Numbered from the stretch's first letter, positions 15,212-24,361 are shown. The stretch: 40,919 bases of DNA from Bacteroidales bacterium (GCA_017616675.1 JAFZXR010000041.1:1-40919), one strand, 5' to 3'. A program made the numbers and translations. The notes: generated by a model from the letters alone, not told the origin.

Positions 15212-16521
15212 TTTGCTAATGCGTAGTCGACAATTTTTCTGTAAAGCGCCTTCCAGCCGGTCCAGCGTTTCTCGTCGCTGAGCGTCTCGTTATGCCACAA
15301 AAGTATGAAGGTTCCGTTTACGGCCTTCACCTCATCGATGAGTCGGGTGGCTTTCTCATACGACTCGTCGGTGTTAAGCTCGAGATAATCGCGCAAAGTG
15401 CCGTCCATCAAGGCGAAAGGATGGATGTTGAGGTTCGTCACGTTGTCGTGCTCGAGGTCGTAGAAACGATAGGTGTCGGCGATGCCCGCGCGGAATCCCG
15501 GCAGGGTGGCGTAACCCATGGTGTAGTCGTCGGTGATGTCCAGGTCGATGAGAATCTGATAGCTCAGAGGCATGCGGAGTCTCAGGAAATGCTGGCGACT
15601 CATGACGATCTCGCGGTTCAAGACCTTTGACAGTTTTTTTATCTCGTTTTTGACTTTTTCCTTATTCAAATATGATGAAAACGAAGGGTGGATGCCCACT
15701 TTTGCGTAGTCGCCGAGTCGTTTGATGAGGTTCTGGAAGTTGGTGTTGCGCAACGAGATGTTCTTGTCGTTGAGGTCGTATTCGCCGCAAAGTATGAAAT
15801 ACAGCGGATGCAGGTTGAGCTCTTTCTGCAGCTGCAGCTGGTAATCGAAGGTGTCGAACGGGTCGGCTTCCTTGCCGATGATTACTCTCCAGCGTCTCTT
15901 GGCTTCCTTGAAATCAAGGTTGACGATGTCGCGGGCGAGGGCTGCCGTAGTCCTGAAGATTCCTTTACGCCGATAAGCCCAGGCTGCGTCGACGTCGTAG
16001 GTCGGGATGAAGGTGAACGACCGCTTTTTCAGCTGAAGGTCGGGGTAGATGGCTGTCAAAATGTTACCCAGTTCCATCGCCCAGATGTTGATCAATGGCT
16101 TCTCTAACATATTCATTTTGAATAAGATAGAGTCTTTGGCCTGGAAGCGGTTGTATTTGTCGTTGATATGCGGAAGGTACTCTTCGTAGCGCGTCACGAG
16201 GTAGAACGAGGCAGCGAAGATGTCGAATGGGAATACCGACTTCTCATTGTAGACGGGAAAGAAGGCCTTAACATCTTTATAATCAACGATTTTCAGCTCT
16301 TTTTCGGTGATGTCGTGCTCAAAAAGCAGGTTTGTCGCCTTCTGGAATGGCTCGTTCCAAAACTGGTTGTTGCCGTAGTGGAATTTCGGACCGTTGAACG
16401 ACGTAAACGTCTCGTTATCAGTGGTCAATTTAAACGAAATACCAAGTAAGTCTTTGAGAATCAAGTCAAAGATATAATGCAGACGATTGGTCGTTTTCGG
16501 TACTAAAATGAGCATATCCAT
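15208..16521 (-). CDS. Polysaccharide deacetylase-like protein
   Basis: 437 residues from ATG 16521; no signal peptide. The N-terminal ~150 residues (ending FDIFAASFYLVTRYEEYLP) match what I recall as the DUF7033 region. The second half looks like a NodB-type deacetylase barrel: FIPTYDVDAAW (aspartate pair, near 170), KVGIHPSFSSY (metal-ligand type H-P-S, near 280), SRQHFLRLRMP (near 313) and the closing LLWHNETLSD (near 410). Bacteroidota relatives are annotated as polysaccharide deacetylases; the substrate is unknown. It is the first gene of a probable operon with the FemAB-like gene, upp and the symporter. A -7 motif lies only 6 bases before the ATG, implying an almost leaderless mRNA. Confidence 0.75.
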   Translation of the reverse strand: MDMLILVPKTTNRLHYIFDLILKDLLGISFKLTTDNETFTSFNGPKFHYGNNQFWNEPFQKATNLLFEHDITEKELKIVDYKDVKAFFPVYNEKSVFPFDIFAASFYLVTRYEEYLPHINDKYNRFQAKDSILFKMNMLEKPLINIWAMELGNILTAIYPDLQLKKRSFTFIPTYDVDAAWAYRRKGIFRTTAALARDIVNLDFKEAKRRWRVIIGKEADPFDTFDYQLQLQKELNLHPLYFILCGEYDLNDKNISLRNTNFQNLIKRLGDYAKVGIHPSFSSYLNKEKVKNEIKKLSKVLNREIVMSRQHFLRLRMPLSYQILIDLDITDDYTMGYATLPGFRAGIADTYRFYDLEHDNVTNLNIHPFALMDGTLRDYLELNTDESYEKATRLIDEVKAVNGTFILLWHNETLSDEKRWTGWKALYRKIVDYALAK

Positions 16522-16527
16522 AATGCA

Positions 16528-16535
16528 AAGATACA
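16528..16535 (-). promoter_or_regulatory. -7 element directly before the deacetylase-like gene
   Basis: Minus-strand TATCTTTG (then CATT-ATG) ends 6 bases before the ATG at 16521. In this promoter class transcription starts a few bases after the motif, so the mRNA would start at or next to the start codon. Confidence 0.5.
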
Positions 16536-16554
16536 AATTTTCTTAAAAAACAAC

Positions 16555-18759
16555 TTAAATTATGATTTTTTCTTGCAGACGGATGTCGTCCGACGAGGCT
16601 CCTATCATTATTGTGAACTCTCCAGGTTCGAGATTTTCTGTTGAGATTGTGAATGTAACTCGTTGAGTATCAGTTTTTTCAATAAAGATACGTTTAAATC
16701 CTTTGAGAAGTTTCTCGGCAGGGGTTATGGTGGCGTATTCGTCGCGTGTATATAATTGAACGACCTCATCGCCGTCGTAATCGCCAGTGTTTTTGACCTC
16801 GACGGAGACTTCTATTTCTTTATCTAATATATTGATATTCAAATTTTTATATTCAAATTTTGTATAACTCAAGCCATAGCCGAAGCAGAACAGAGGTGTG
16901 CTCTCGCATTCGACGTAGTCGTGCGGTTTCGGTTGTGAATAATAAATTGGAATCTGGCCTGTGTTGCGAGGTTGTGAAATCGGCAAACGCCCGGCCGGGT
17001 TGTAGTTTCCGAAGATCACGTCGGCGATGGCGTTGCCGCTTTGTTCGCCAGGGTAGAAGGCGGTAAGAAGGGCGTTTGCCGATTCGTTTGCGGTGTTTTT
17101 AAGCAGCGGACGACCTTCGATGTAAACGATAATCAATGGTTTGTGAAGTTTTGCGATTTCTTTTATCAAGTCCTCTTGTAAACCTGATAATTCCAGAGAC
17201 ACTCGGTCGTATCCTTCGCCACAGTCCATGTCGGAGATGTGGTCGTTGATGACAGCGGCGCCTGTCGATTCGTATGATGTCTTGAAGTTGCGTGCGCTGG
17301 AGCCGCCGACCACCAAAATGGTGACATCGGCTGATTTTGCTGCCTTTATCGCTGATTCAAAGTCGGCATCGTTGGTGTCGCGGATGGAGCAGCCCTTGGC
17401 ATAGATGATTTTCGTTTCAGCGTCAGCGCGATCGCGAATGCCTTCCAACACTGTGACAATCGTGTCAGGGTCTTGTGGCGCGGTGTAGTCGCCTAATTGG
17501 TTATACATATTGTCGGCGTTAGGTCCGATGACGGCGATTTTTTTGAATTCTTTCGAAAGAGGAAGAATGCCATCGTTTTTCAGCAAAACGATTGATTTTG
17601 CTGATGATTCCAGAATCAATGATTTGATATTTTTGTCCTCGGGGATTTCAATATACGGATTATCAAAAAGACCAATTTCATATTTGAATCGTAAGACGCG
17701 TCGTACAGCTTCATTGACGTTTTCAATTGGCACTAAACCGTTTTCGACGGCCTCTTTCAGATATGTGCCGTAATTTGAACCACCTAAATCTATGTCAACG
17801 CCAGCATTTATTGCCTGTGCCGTCGCCTCCAGTTGGCTCGCGGCCGTTCTGTGAGTGCTATGCAACGCCCAGATGCTGCCGAGGTCGGAGAAAACGATGC
17901 CTTTGAAGCCCCACTGTTCGCGAAGGACATCTTTCAGTAGGTAACTATTTGATGTACAAGGCACTCCGTCGATGGCATTGTATGATGTCATGATGCTTTT
18001 GGCACCATTTTTCACCGCTATTTCGAAGTTCGAGATATAATCCGATGCCAGCATATTCGGTCCCGTCTGTGCGGCGGCGCCGTTGTGCCCGCCTTCAGGG
18101 ATGCCGTATGCCGCGAAGTGTTTCACCGTCGCCGCCAGATGCTGCTGCATGCCTCTGATGACGGCGCCGCCGCACATCCCCGAGAGATAAGGGTCTTCGC
18201 CCATCGTCTCTTCCACGCGTGACCATCTCGGGTCACGAGCTATGTCTATCACCGGTCCGAAGGCGAATTGTGCGCCTCGGCCTGCGGCCTCGGCGCCGAT
18301 GGCGGCGCCAACCCTCGCCAGCAGCTCCTCATCCCAGGTCGCCGCCAGCCCCAAGCCCGTCGGGTAAACCGCCGCCCCCACCGCCATCAGGCCGTGCGGA
18401 CATTCTTCAGCAAGATAAATCGGTATGCCAAGCCTCGTATTCTCCACCGCATAACGCTGCATCGCATTATAAACCTCCACCGCCTCGCGAGCATCCAAGC
18501 CCGTCTCGAGCGTCTTCTGCGACCACGGATCAGCGCGCTGCACGGCCCACAATCCGCCGACAGGCAAGGTGTCCATCAACCGATGATACGTCTCGTCGTC
18601 AAGGTTGAAGCCTATCGGACAACACAACTGCCCGATTTTCTCATCTAAAGTCATCTGAATCAATAAGTTATCGACCTTCACGTCGATGTCGTCCTTCTTC
18701 GGCGACGAGCACGCCACCAAGGAAAAAAGCGCTATTATGGCGAAGAATTTCATTTTCAT
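16555..18759 (-). CDS. Glycoside hydrolase family 3 lipoprotein (beta-glucosidase-like)
   Basis: 734 residues. It has a lipoprotein signal (FSLVAC with C17), so it is anchored at an outer or inner membrane surface. Domain order: GH3 N-terminal barrel (about 25-345) with the KHFAAYG motif and nucleophile D292 in VFSDLGSIW; GH3 C-terminal alpha/beta sandwich (about 380-600) with AVIGPNADN; fibronectin type III-like cap (about 645-725) with VKNTGDYDGDEVVQLY. Family members remove glucose or xylose from beta-linked glucosides and xylans; the exact sugar is not clear. There is no SusC/SusD pair nearby, so it is not in a typical PUL. The minus-strand -7 TAATTTTG is just upstream. Confidence 0.93.
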   Translation of the reverse strand: MKMKFFAIIALFSLVACSSPKKDDIDVKVDNLLIQMTLDEKIGQLCCPIGFNLDDETYHRLMDTLPVGGLWAVQRADPWSQKTLETGLDAREAVEVYNAMQRYAVENTRLGIPIYLAEECPHGLMAVGAAVYPTGLGLAATWDEELLARVGAAIGAEAAGRGAQFAFGPVIDIARDPRWSRVEETMGEDPYLSGMCGGAVIRGMQQHLAATVKHFAAYGIPEGGHNGAAAQTGPNMLASDYISNFEIAVKNGAKSIMTSYNAIDGVPCTSNSYLLKDVLREQWGFKGIVFSDLGSIWALHSTHRTAASQLEATAQAINAGVDIDLGGSNYGTYLKEAVENGLVPIENVNEAVRRVLRFKYEIGLFDNPYIEIPEDKNIKSLILESSAKSIVLLKNDGILPLSKEFKKIAVIGPNADNMYNQLGDYTAPQDPDTIVTVLEGIRDRADAETKIIYAKGCSIRDTNDADFESAIKAAKSADVTILVVGGSSARNFKTSYESTGAAVINDHISDMDCGEGYDRVSLELSGLQEDLIKEIAKLHKPLIIVYIEGRPLLKNTANESANALLTAFYPGEQSGNAIADVIFGNYNPAGRLPISQPRNTGQIPIYYSQPKPHDYVECESTPLFCFGYGLSYTKFEYKNLNINILDKEIEVSVEVKNTGDYDGDEVVQLYTRDEYATITPAEKLLKGFKRIFIEKTDTQRVTFTISTENLEPGEFTIMIGASSDDIRLQEKIII

Positions 18760-18763
18760 ACTA

Positions 18764-18771
18764 CAAAATTA
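18764..18771 (-). promoter_or_regulatory. Probable -7 element of the GH3 gene
   Basis: Minus-strand TAATTTTG, 4 bases before the ATG at 18759, again suggesting a very short leader. A T-run ending in TTTG lies about 22 bases further upstream and may be the -33 box. Confidence 0.45.
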
Positions 18772-18825
18772 CAAAGAAAATCATTCGAAATGACAAAAAA
18801 AAGCCGCGCGGTTTCAAAAAAAGTG

Positions 18826-18833
18826 TATCTTTG
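18826..18833 (+). promoter_or_regulatory. Probable -7 element of the C25 peptidase gene
   Basis: TATCTTTG followed by CGG, 35 bases before the ATG at 18869, matching TAnnTTTG. It is divergent from the GH3 promoter; an 8-base palindrome CCGCGCGG lies between them at 18804-18811. Confidence 0.6.
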
Positions 18834-18868
18834 CGGACTTTATAAGATTAATCATTAAATATTATACG

Positions 18869-21800
18869 ATGAAAAAATTTACATTTTTCGTAATGCTGTC
18901 AGTTATGAGCATCTTCACTTTCGCTCAGACAGTCGAGATGACCTATCACTTTGATAATCCGAAAGTTACAACGCTTCGCGGATACCAGCAAGTCAGCTTC
19001 GAAGGCTGCATGCAGACCGCCCTCGCCGGCAACCCGTCGCTGCCATACCAGATGTTGAGCCTCGTTCTGCCACAAGGCACCGAAGCCGAGTCGATAGAAG
19101 TGGAACTCTCTGATTTTCAAGAAGTTGAAGGCAATATCAGTCTCTTCCCATATCAGCCGTCACGTACGATGAACGACACTGAGAAGAGAGACTTGGTCAT
19201 AAACGAAGCCATCTACGCCTCAAAAGGTGTCTATCCTGCTGAGAATCATGGCGTTGTGACTACCCAATACAAAAACGGATACGGCTTCGCCAACGCCACA
19301 TTCACTCCAGTGCAATACATCCCTTCGGAAGGTAAGGTGATGTACGCCCGCACTGCCAATGTGCGAGTAAACACTAAGGCTTCGAAAGCCGACCACAGCA
19401 ATATGCTCTGGGGCAATCAGGAGGTGAAAAACGCCGTTCGCCGCCTCGCACAGAACCCCGAGATGGTTGACACCTACAACACCAAAGGCCGTGAGGTGAC
19501 TGGCTACGACGTGCTGATCATCACAGGCGCTGACTTTGTCAACGGCTACACCGAATATTGCAGTTATTACAACAGCATCGGCATGCGTAACCAGGTCGTC
19601 ACCACCGACGACATCTACGCCTCTATGACCGGTGTCGACAACCAGGATAAGATCCGTAACTACATCATCCAGGAATACCAAAACAACGGTATCCTCATGG
19701 TGGTGCTCGGCGGCGACGTCAACATCGTGCCTTACCGCGGTTTCTACTGCGCGGTTCAGTCGAGCAGTCTATACGAGAGCAGCAACATCCCGGCCGACCT
19801 TTATTACAGCGGCCTCGACGGCACATGGAACGACAATGGCAACGACCGCTGGGGTGAGCCAGGCGAGGACGACCTCTATCCTGAGATCGGCATCAGCCGT
19901 ATGTCATTCAAGACAGCCGCAGAGCTGCAGAACATGATTCATAAAACCTTGTCGTATCAGCAGACTCCGGTTCTCGGCGAGTTCCATAAGGTGATTTTAG
20001 CCGGCGAACATCTCTACGATAATCCTACATCCAACGGCTCCGATTATCTCGAGCTCCTCATCGGAACACACGATGATAACGGCTACACAACCGTCGGATA
20101 TCCAACAACTTACGATTTTACCAAGCTCTATGAGGAAGAAGGTAACTGGAGCGGTACCTTGCTGAAACAGGCCATCAACGCTGGTACAAGCTACGTGCAC
20201 CACGACGGTCACGCCAACTCTGGCTATGTGGCGGGATGGTCTAGTATCTCGAACAGCGATTTCTCAGGTGCCAACGGCACTACTCACAACTACACCTTCT
20301 TCCATTCGCAGGGTTGCGACTGCGGTGCTTTCGACGAGAACTGCATACTCGAGAAGATGGTGACGATGCAGAACTTCGCCGTCGCCGTCATCGGAAACTC
20401 GCGCTACGGCTGGTTTAACGAAGGTCAGACCGAAGGCCCTGGCGCTCACCTCGAGCGTGAGATGACCGACGCGCAGTGGGCCGACCGTCTGGGATGGCTC
20501 AGCATGGCACATGCCGATGGTAAATGCATGACGGCACCTTGGGTCACGGCACCTGGACAGTGGGAGGAAGGCGCTCTACGCTGGAACTTCTACGATATGA
20601 ACATCCTCGGCGACGGCGTGGTGAACGTATGGCTCGACGAGCCTATGACAGCCATCGTCGACGCTCCTTCACAGGTGGTCGTAGACACACAGAACATCAC
20701 CGTCACAGTGACCGACAACATCGGCAACGGACTGAAAGGCTATCGCTGCCTGGTATTTATGGATGGCGACGTTATCGCGATGGGTTCGACAGATGAGAAC
20801 GGCGAAGCCGAAATCGAATTCCTGGGCGGATTGCAGAACGTGGGCGATATGATAATGAAGGTGCAAGGCGTCAACTCATACCCGTTGAGCGTGGAGATGC
20901 AGGCAGTGCCGAGCAACACACCATACGTTGTATATGAAAGCTATACCTTGAACGGCGGCACACAGATACAGTTCGACCACGACTACAGCTTCAACATGGT
21001 GCTGAAAAACGTGGGCAGCGTCAATGCAAGCAATGTGACGGCGACGATATCGTGCGACAGCGAATATATCACCATCAACCAGCCGACAGCTACAGTAGGT
21101 AATGTGGCTGGTAATCAGAGTGTTACACTCGATAACGTCTTTGCCTTTACGACAGGAATGTCAGTGCCTAACAATACGATGGTGCGTTTCAACATCGCTT
21201 GCACCGACGGCACCGACACTTGGGAGAGCCACTTCAACGCAAGAATCTATGCTCCTGATGTTGAATTAGTTGCAACATTACTTGAGACATCGACAGGACA
21301 GCCTTTAAATCCGGGCGACAGCGGCACAGTGCATTTCACCTTTAAGAATGTCGGCGGCACCGTGTTGTCGTATGGTGTTGTGAGTGTCCATAACATACCT
21401 TCAGAGATTACTGTCGATCAAACTGTTTGGACGTTCACAGGTGTAGAACCTGAACAGGAATTTGTTGTGGATATGGGATTTACCGTTGGAGAAGGCGCTC
21501 AGCTGGGCGCTATGTACCAAATCGATTATATTGCCGGAGGTGATACCTACGACGTCTTTGTGGCAGGCAGTTATTTCATCCCTGTCGGACAGTTGATGGA
21601 AGGCTTCGAATCAGGCAACCTAAGCGCGTTCCCATGGCATTATCCGAGCATCATCTACGCTTGGGAAGTCACCAACCAGAACCCTTACGAAGGAAACTAT
21701 TGCGCCGTGTCGACAAGCATAGGTAACAGCGAGACATCATCATTGTATATCAATGTTGAAAACGGCGCCGAATACGAGATGAGCTTCTACTACAAGGTGT

Positions 21801-22252
21801 CGTCGGAAAGCGGCTGGGACAAACTGTTCTTCAAGATCGACGGTGTTGAGAAAGGCAACTGGTCGGGTGATGTGGCATGGACACAGGCGACATATACCTT
21901 AACTCCTGGCAATCACGAACTTAGATGGGAATATACCAAAGACTCTTCTTTGTCGAGCGGCGACGACTGCGCTTGGATTGACAATGTGGTGTTCCCGCCA
22001 ACAACAGTCATCACCGGCGTGCAGACAGCCGTCGAGCGTAACGTGGCGGTGTATCCTAACCCGATGAACGACGTGCTTAACATCCAACTCGGTGATAATC
22101 AGTCGGATGTGGTGATTTTCAACAGCCTCGGACAGATTGTGAGAAAATACGACGCAGTGAGCGGCGACATGCAAATCAACGTCGCAGAATTGAACGCTGG
22201 GTTGTATTTTGTAAAAATAGGTAAGGAAATTACTAAAGTTATAAAGAGATAA
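18869..22252 (+). CDS. Gingipain-like C25 cysteine peptidase with T9SS sorting domain
   Basis: 1127 residues. Signal peptide at about 1-20 (ends TFAQ). A propeptide-like region runs to about 200. The C25 catalytic domain (about 210-580) has YDVLIITGADF at its start, and the dyad H448 (HHDGHANSGY) and C483 (GCDCGAFD). The 35-residue spacing is close to the 33 residues of RgpB. Beta-sandwich, CARDB-like repeats fill about 600-900. A cleaved-adhesin/MAM-like jelly roll at about 910-1050 opens with MEGFESGN and ends with CAWIDNVVF. The last ~70 residues (VYPNPMNDVLNIQL to the terminal KVIKR) are a type A T9SS sorting domain. It is expected to be exported by T9SS and attached to or released from the cell surface as a protease. 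Specificity is unknown; the Arg/Lys preference of gingipains cannot be assumed. Confidence 0.93.
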   Translation: MKKFTFFVMLSVMSIFTFAQTVEMTYHFDNPKVTTLRGYQQVSFEGCMQTALAGNPSLPYQMLSLVLPQGTEAESIEVELSDFQEVEGNISLFPYQPSRTMNDTEKRDLVINEAIYASKGVYPAENHGVVTTQYKNGYGFANATFTPVQYIPSEGKVMYARTANVRVNTKASKADHSNMLWGNQEVKNAVRRLAQNPEMVDTYNTKGREVTGYDVLIITGADFVNGYTEYCSYYNSIGMRNQVVTTDDIYASMTGVDNQDKIRNYIIQEYQNNGILMVVLGGDVNIVPYRGFYCAVQSSSLYESSNIPADLYYSGLDGTWNDNGNDRWGEPGEDDLYPEIGISRMSFKTAAELQNMIHKTLSYQQTPVLGEFHKVILAGEHLYDNPTSNGSDYLELLIGTHDDNGYTTVGYPTTYDFTKLYEEEGNWSGTLLKQAINAGTSYVHHDGHANSGYVAGWSSISNSDFSGANGTTHNYTFFHSQGCDCGAFDENCILEKMVTMQNFAVAVIGNSRYGWFNEGQTEGPGAHLEREMTDAQWADRLGWLSMAHADGKCMTAPWVTAPGQWEEGALRWNFYDMNILGDGVVNVWLDEPMTAIVDAPSQVVVDTQNITVTVTDNIGNGLKGYRCLVFMDGDVIAMGSTDENGEAEIEFLGGLQNVGDMIMKVQGVNSYPLSVEMQAVPSNTPYVVYESYTLNGGTQIQFDHDYSFNMVLKNVGSVNASNVTATISCDSEYITINQPTATVGNVAGNQSVTLDNVFAFTTGMSVPNNTMVRFNIACTDGTDTWESHFNARIYAPDVELVATLLETSTGQPLNPGDSGTVHFTFKNVGGTVLSYGVVSVHNIPSEITVDQTVWTFTGVEPEQEFVVDMGFTVGEGAQLGAMYQIDYIAGGDTYDVFVAGSYFIPVGQLMEGFESGNLSAFPWHYPSIIYAWEVTNQNPYEGNYCAVSTSIGNSETSSLYINVENGAEYEMSFYYKVSSESGWDKLFFKIDGVEKGNWSGDVAWTQATYTLTPGNHELRWEYTKDSSLSSGDDCAWIDNVVFPPTTVITGVQTAVERNVAVYPNPMNDVLNIQLGDNQSDVVIFNSLGQIVRKYDAVSGDMQINVAELNAGLYFVKIGKEITKVIKR

Positions 22253-22260
22253 CTACTACT

Positions 22261-22400
22261 CGTCATTTCGAGTGTAGCGTAGCGGAATCGAGAAATCCTC
22301 TTTGAGAATAATCATTAAGTTTACACTATAATTTAATGATTTCGTTCATGGAGGATTTCTCCATTTCGTTTCATTTCATTTCACTTCAGTCGAAATGACG
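22261..22400. repeat. Palindromic repeat, copy R6 (convergent gene ends)
   Basis: 140 bp with perfect 11-base outer arms and inner arms GAGAAATCCTC and GAGGATTTCTC. It starts 8 bases after the C25 peptidase stop and touches the pssA stop codon. It probably acts as a transcript end for both convergent genes. Confidence 0.9.
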
Positions 22401-23111
22401 CTATCCTCGATAGCAAATTACCGATAAAATCATGTAAAACAGGAAAATGAACGGCAGCGCCACCCATTTCAAAATAATCACTGCCACTATTGCGAAGATC
22501 ACTACGAAGTAGCGGAGGATGTTCTCTTTAAACTTCAAATTTTTAATTTTGAATGAGAAGAATGGCACCTCGCTGACCATCAGCCAGCTGAACAATGCCA
22601 CCATCGCCAGCAGGAAATAAGGGCTTGTGACGATGCCGAAAAGCACGCCATCTCTGCTGATATTCGTCAGCATGAACGGCAGCGAAGCGATGAACAGTCC
22701 TACCGCCGGCACAGGAAGTCCGATGAACGACTCGGTCTGACGGGTGTCGAGGTTGAACTTCGCCAGACGAACCGCCGCGAAAGCCGCCAAGATAAAGGCT
22801 AACACCGAAAACACGTTGAAGTTGTAAACCCACCAGCAGACGCCAGTCTTGCTCAGCAACCATGCCACGATAAATGAAGGCGCCACGCCGAACGACACAA
22901 CATCCGACAACGAGTCGAGCTCACCGCCGATAGATGATTTCGCGTTAAGCAAGCGTGCGGCAAAGCCGTCGAGGAAGTCGAAGACAGCGGCGACAAAAAT
23001 CATGGCCGCAGCCCAGAGGAGACGATTGTGGTTAATAAAAAGTATTGATACACAGCCGCTTATAAGGTTGCAGCAGGTAATGGCGTTAGGGATGTGTTTG
23101 GTGATTTTCAT
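22401..23111 (-). CDS. pssA: CDP-diacylglycerol--serine O-phosphatidyltransferase
   Basis: 236 residues, about seven membrane helices. The CDP-alcohol phosphatidyltransferase signature is complete, DG-x2-AR-x8-G-x3-D-x3-D, seen as DGFAAR then G, D and D ending at LDSLSD (near residues 48-71). The N-terminal ITKHIPNAITCCNLISGCVS is typical of type II (Bacillus-like) PssA. It makes phosphatidylserine from CDP-diacylglycerol and serine, feeding phosphatidylethanolamine synthesis. psd is not in the window. It has its own -7 element in the tail of the AraC gene. Confidence 0.95.
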   Translation of the reverse strand: MKITKHIPNAITCCNLISGCVSILFINHNRLLWAAAMIFVAAVFDFLDGFAARLLNAKSSIGGELDSLSDVVSFGVAPSFIVAWLLSKTGVCWWVYNFNVFSVLAFILAAFAAVRLAKFNLDTRQTESFIGLPVPAVGLFIASLPFMLTNISRDGVLFGIVTSPYFLLAMVALFSWLMVSEVPFFSFKIKNLKFKENILRYFVVIFAIVAVIILKWVALPFIFLFYMILSVICYRG

Positions 23112-23125
23112 GACTCAAATTTTTG

Positions 23126-23133
23126 CAAAGTTA
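23126..23133 (-). promoter_or_regulatory. Probable -7 element of pssA
   Basis: Minus-strand TAACTTTG 15 bases before the pssA ATG at 23111, just past the AraC stop at 23142. Confidence 0.55.
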
Positions 23134-23141
23134 ATAATTTT

Positions 23142-24053
23142 TTATTTCTGACGATAAGAATTTGGCGTGCAGCCGGTGTGCGACTTGAAATATTTATAGA
23201 AAAACGACTGGTTGGGGAAGTTGAGCTGGTCGGCTATCTCCTTGACACTCAAGTCGGTATGTCGCAAAAGATGCTGCGCCTCGAGGATCACGTACTTGTC
23301 GATGATGTCGGGCGCCGAGAATCCGCTCACGTTTTTGATTATCTGCGAGAGATATTTCGATGAGATGCACAGCTTGTCGGCGTAAAAACCCACCGAACGC
23401 TCTTTGTTATGATATTTTTCGACCAGTTCGATAAACATCTCAAACACCTTTTTATGCCTTGTCGACGTCGGCTTTTCTTCGTTTTCCTCCTCAGCGTCGA
23501 GACGTTTTTTTAGCATTCCGCCGATGAGATAAAAGATGGAGGTGAGCAGGTAGCTGATGCTGTCGTTGCGGTATTCCGAATCGGTATTTATCACATTATC
23601 AATGAGATGGAAATACTGCATCGAGAGTTCCACCTCCTCGGGCGCCATCTCCATGATAGGACTCTGCAACATGCTGATGGCATCGACAAAAATCTTATCC
23701 AAATCAGAGCTGAGCGTGTTCATATACTGCGGCGACACTGCGAGAATCGTCATCTCCACCACCTCATCGGGATCGACAGGCTCGAGCTGTATAATATTAT
23801 TAGGTATGTTGACCACCAGCATGCCGTCGCGGACCTCGTGCTCGGTGAGGTTGATGGTGCATTTGAAATGCCCTTTTCGGCAATATGCCGCCACGTAACC
23901 GTCGATACGACTCGGGAAACGCAGCAAACCCAGGTCGAGATTGTTCGTCTGCCGCGCAAGGATGAAATCGTCGCCTATACCGATGATGTCGTCCTTCAAA
24001 AACAACTCTTTCACTTTCGAAAGAGTGAACTTGTTGTATATCCTATTATCCAT
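23142..24053 (-). CDS. AraC-family transcriptional regulator
   Basis: 303 residues from ATG 24053 (MDNRIYNKF); the open frame runs on upstream, but the extra 17 residues overlap the promoter. The C-terminal ~100 residues hold two helix-turn-helix units: FYADKLCISSKYLSQIIK and VKEIADQLNFPNQSFFYKYF, followed by the family end GCTPNSYR. The N-terminal half is cupin-like with an IDGYVAAYCRKGHFKCTINL strand pattern, which usually binds a small ligand. It is divergently transcribed from the TolC-HlyD-ABC operon and is the obvious candidate regulator of it. The ligand is unknown. Confidence 0.93.
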   Translation of the reverse strand: MDNRIYNKFTLSKVKELFLKDDIIGIGDDFILARQTNNLDLGLLRFPSRIDGYVAAYCRKGHFKCTINLTEHEVRDGMLVVNIPNNIIQLEPVDPDEVVEMTILAVSPQYMNTLSSDLDKIFVDAISMLQSPIMEMAPEEVELSMQYFHLIDNVINTDSEYRNDSISYLLTSIFYLIGGMLKKRLDAEEENEEKPTSTRHKKVFEMFIELVEKYHNKERSVGFYADKLCISSKYLSQIIKNVSGFSAPDIIDKYVILEAQHLLRHTDLSVKEIADQLNFPNQSFFYKYFKSHTGCTPNSYRQK

Positions 24054-24071
24054 TTTGGAACTATTTTTCGA

Positions 24072-24079
24072 CAAAAGTA
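24072..24079 (-). promoter_or_regulatory. Probable -7 element of the AraC gene
   Basis: Minus-strand TACTTTTG, 19 bases before the ATG at 24053, with a TTTG about 22 bases further upstream as a possible -33. The 335-base gap 24054-24388 contains this promoter and repeat R7. I did not find a convincing -7 element for the divergent tolC-like gene. Confidence 0.55.
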
Positions 24080-24210
24080 TACTATTTTTTTGAATTATCA
24101 TCAAAAAATTTTCAAAAATTCGACTTTTAGATACTTTTTAGTCATTTTTAGACCTTTACAGCAAACAAAAAGTGTTGTTATTTTGCAACTCGAAAAGACA
24201 GACTGTTTCC

Positions 24211-24361
24211 CGTCATTTCGAGCGGAATGAAATGGAGTCGAGACCCGAGCGAAGCGAGAGCATTCGCCAGAGGCGAATAAATCCTCTTTTCGCAAAAGCT
24301 TATTCTAAAAAGGATTTCTCCATTACCATCTCACTGCGTTCGATGTTCAGTCGAAATGACG
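24211..24361. repeat. Palindromic repeat, copy R7 (divergent AraC / TolC gap)
   Basis: 151 bp with perfect 11-base outer arms, inner arms AAATCCTC and AGGATTTCTC, and the side module (ATTCGCC-AGA-GGCGAAT) on the left arm. In R1 the matching module is on the right arm, in inverse orientation. It ends 27 bases before the tolC-like ATG, and its terminal arm contains an in-frame ATG at 24356. Confidence 0.9.

Noticed and set aside
18778..18793. TCATTCGAAATGAC between the GH3 and C25 genes, similar to the repeat arm
   Set aside because: Only about 10 bases match and there is no partner arm within 200 bp, so it may be chance or an eroded remnant. Not counted as a copy.
16555..22252. A polysaccharide utilisation locus around the GH3 enzyme
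   Set aside because: No SusC/SusD pair, hybrid two-component regulator or further glycosidase is nearby, and the neighbouring C25 peptidase is divergent with its own promoter.
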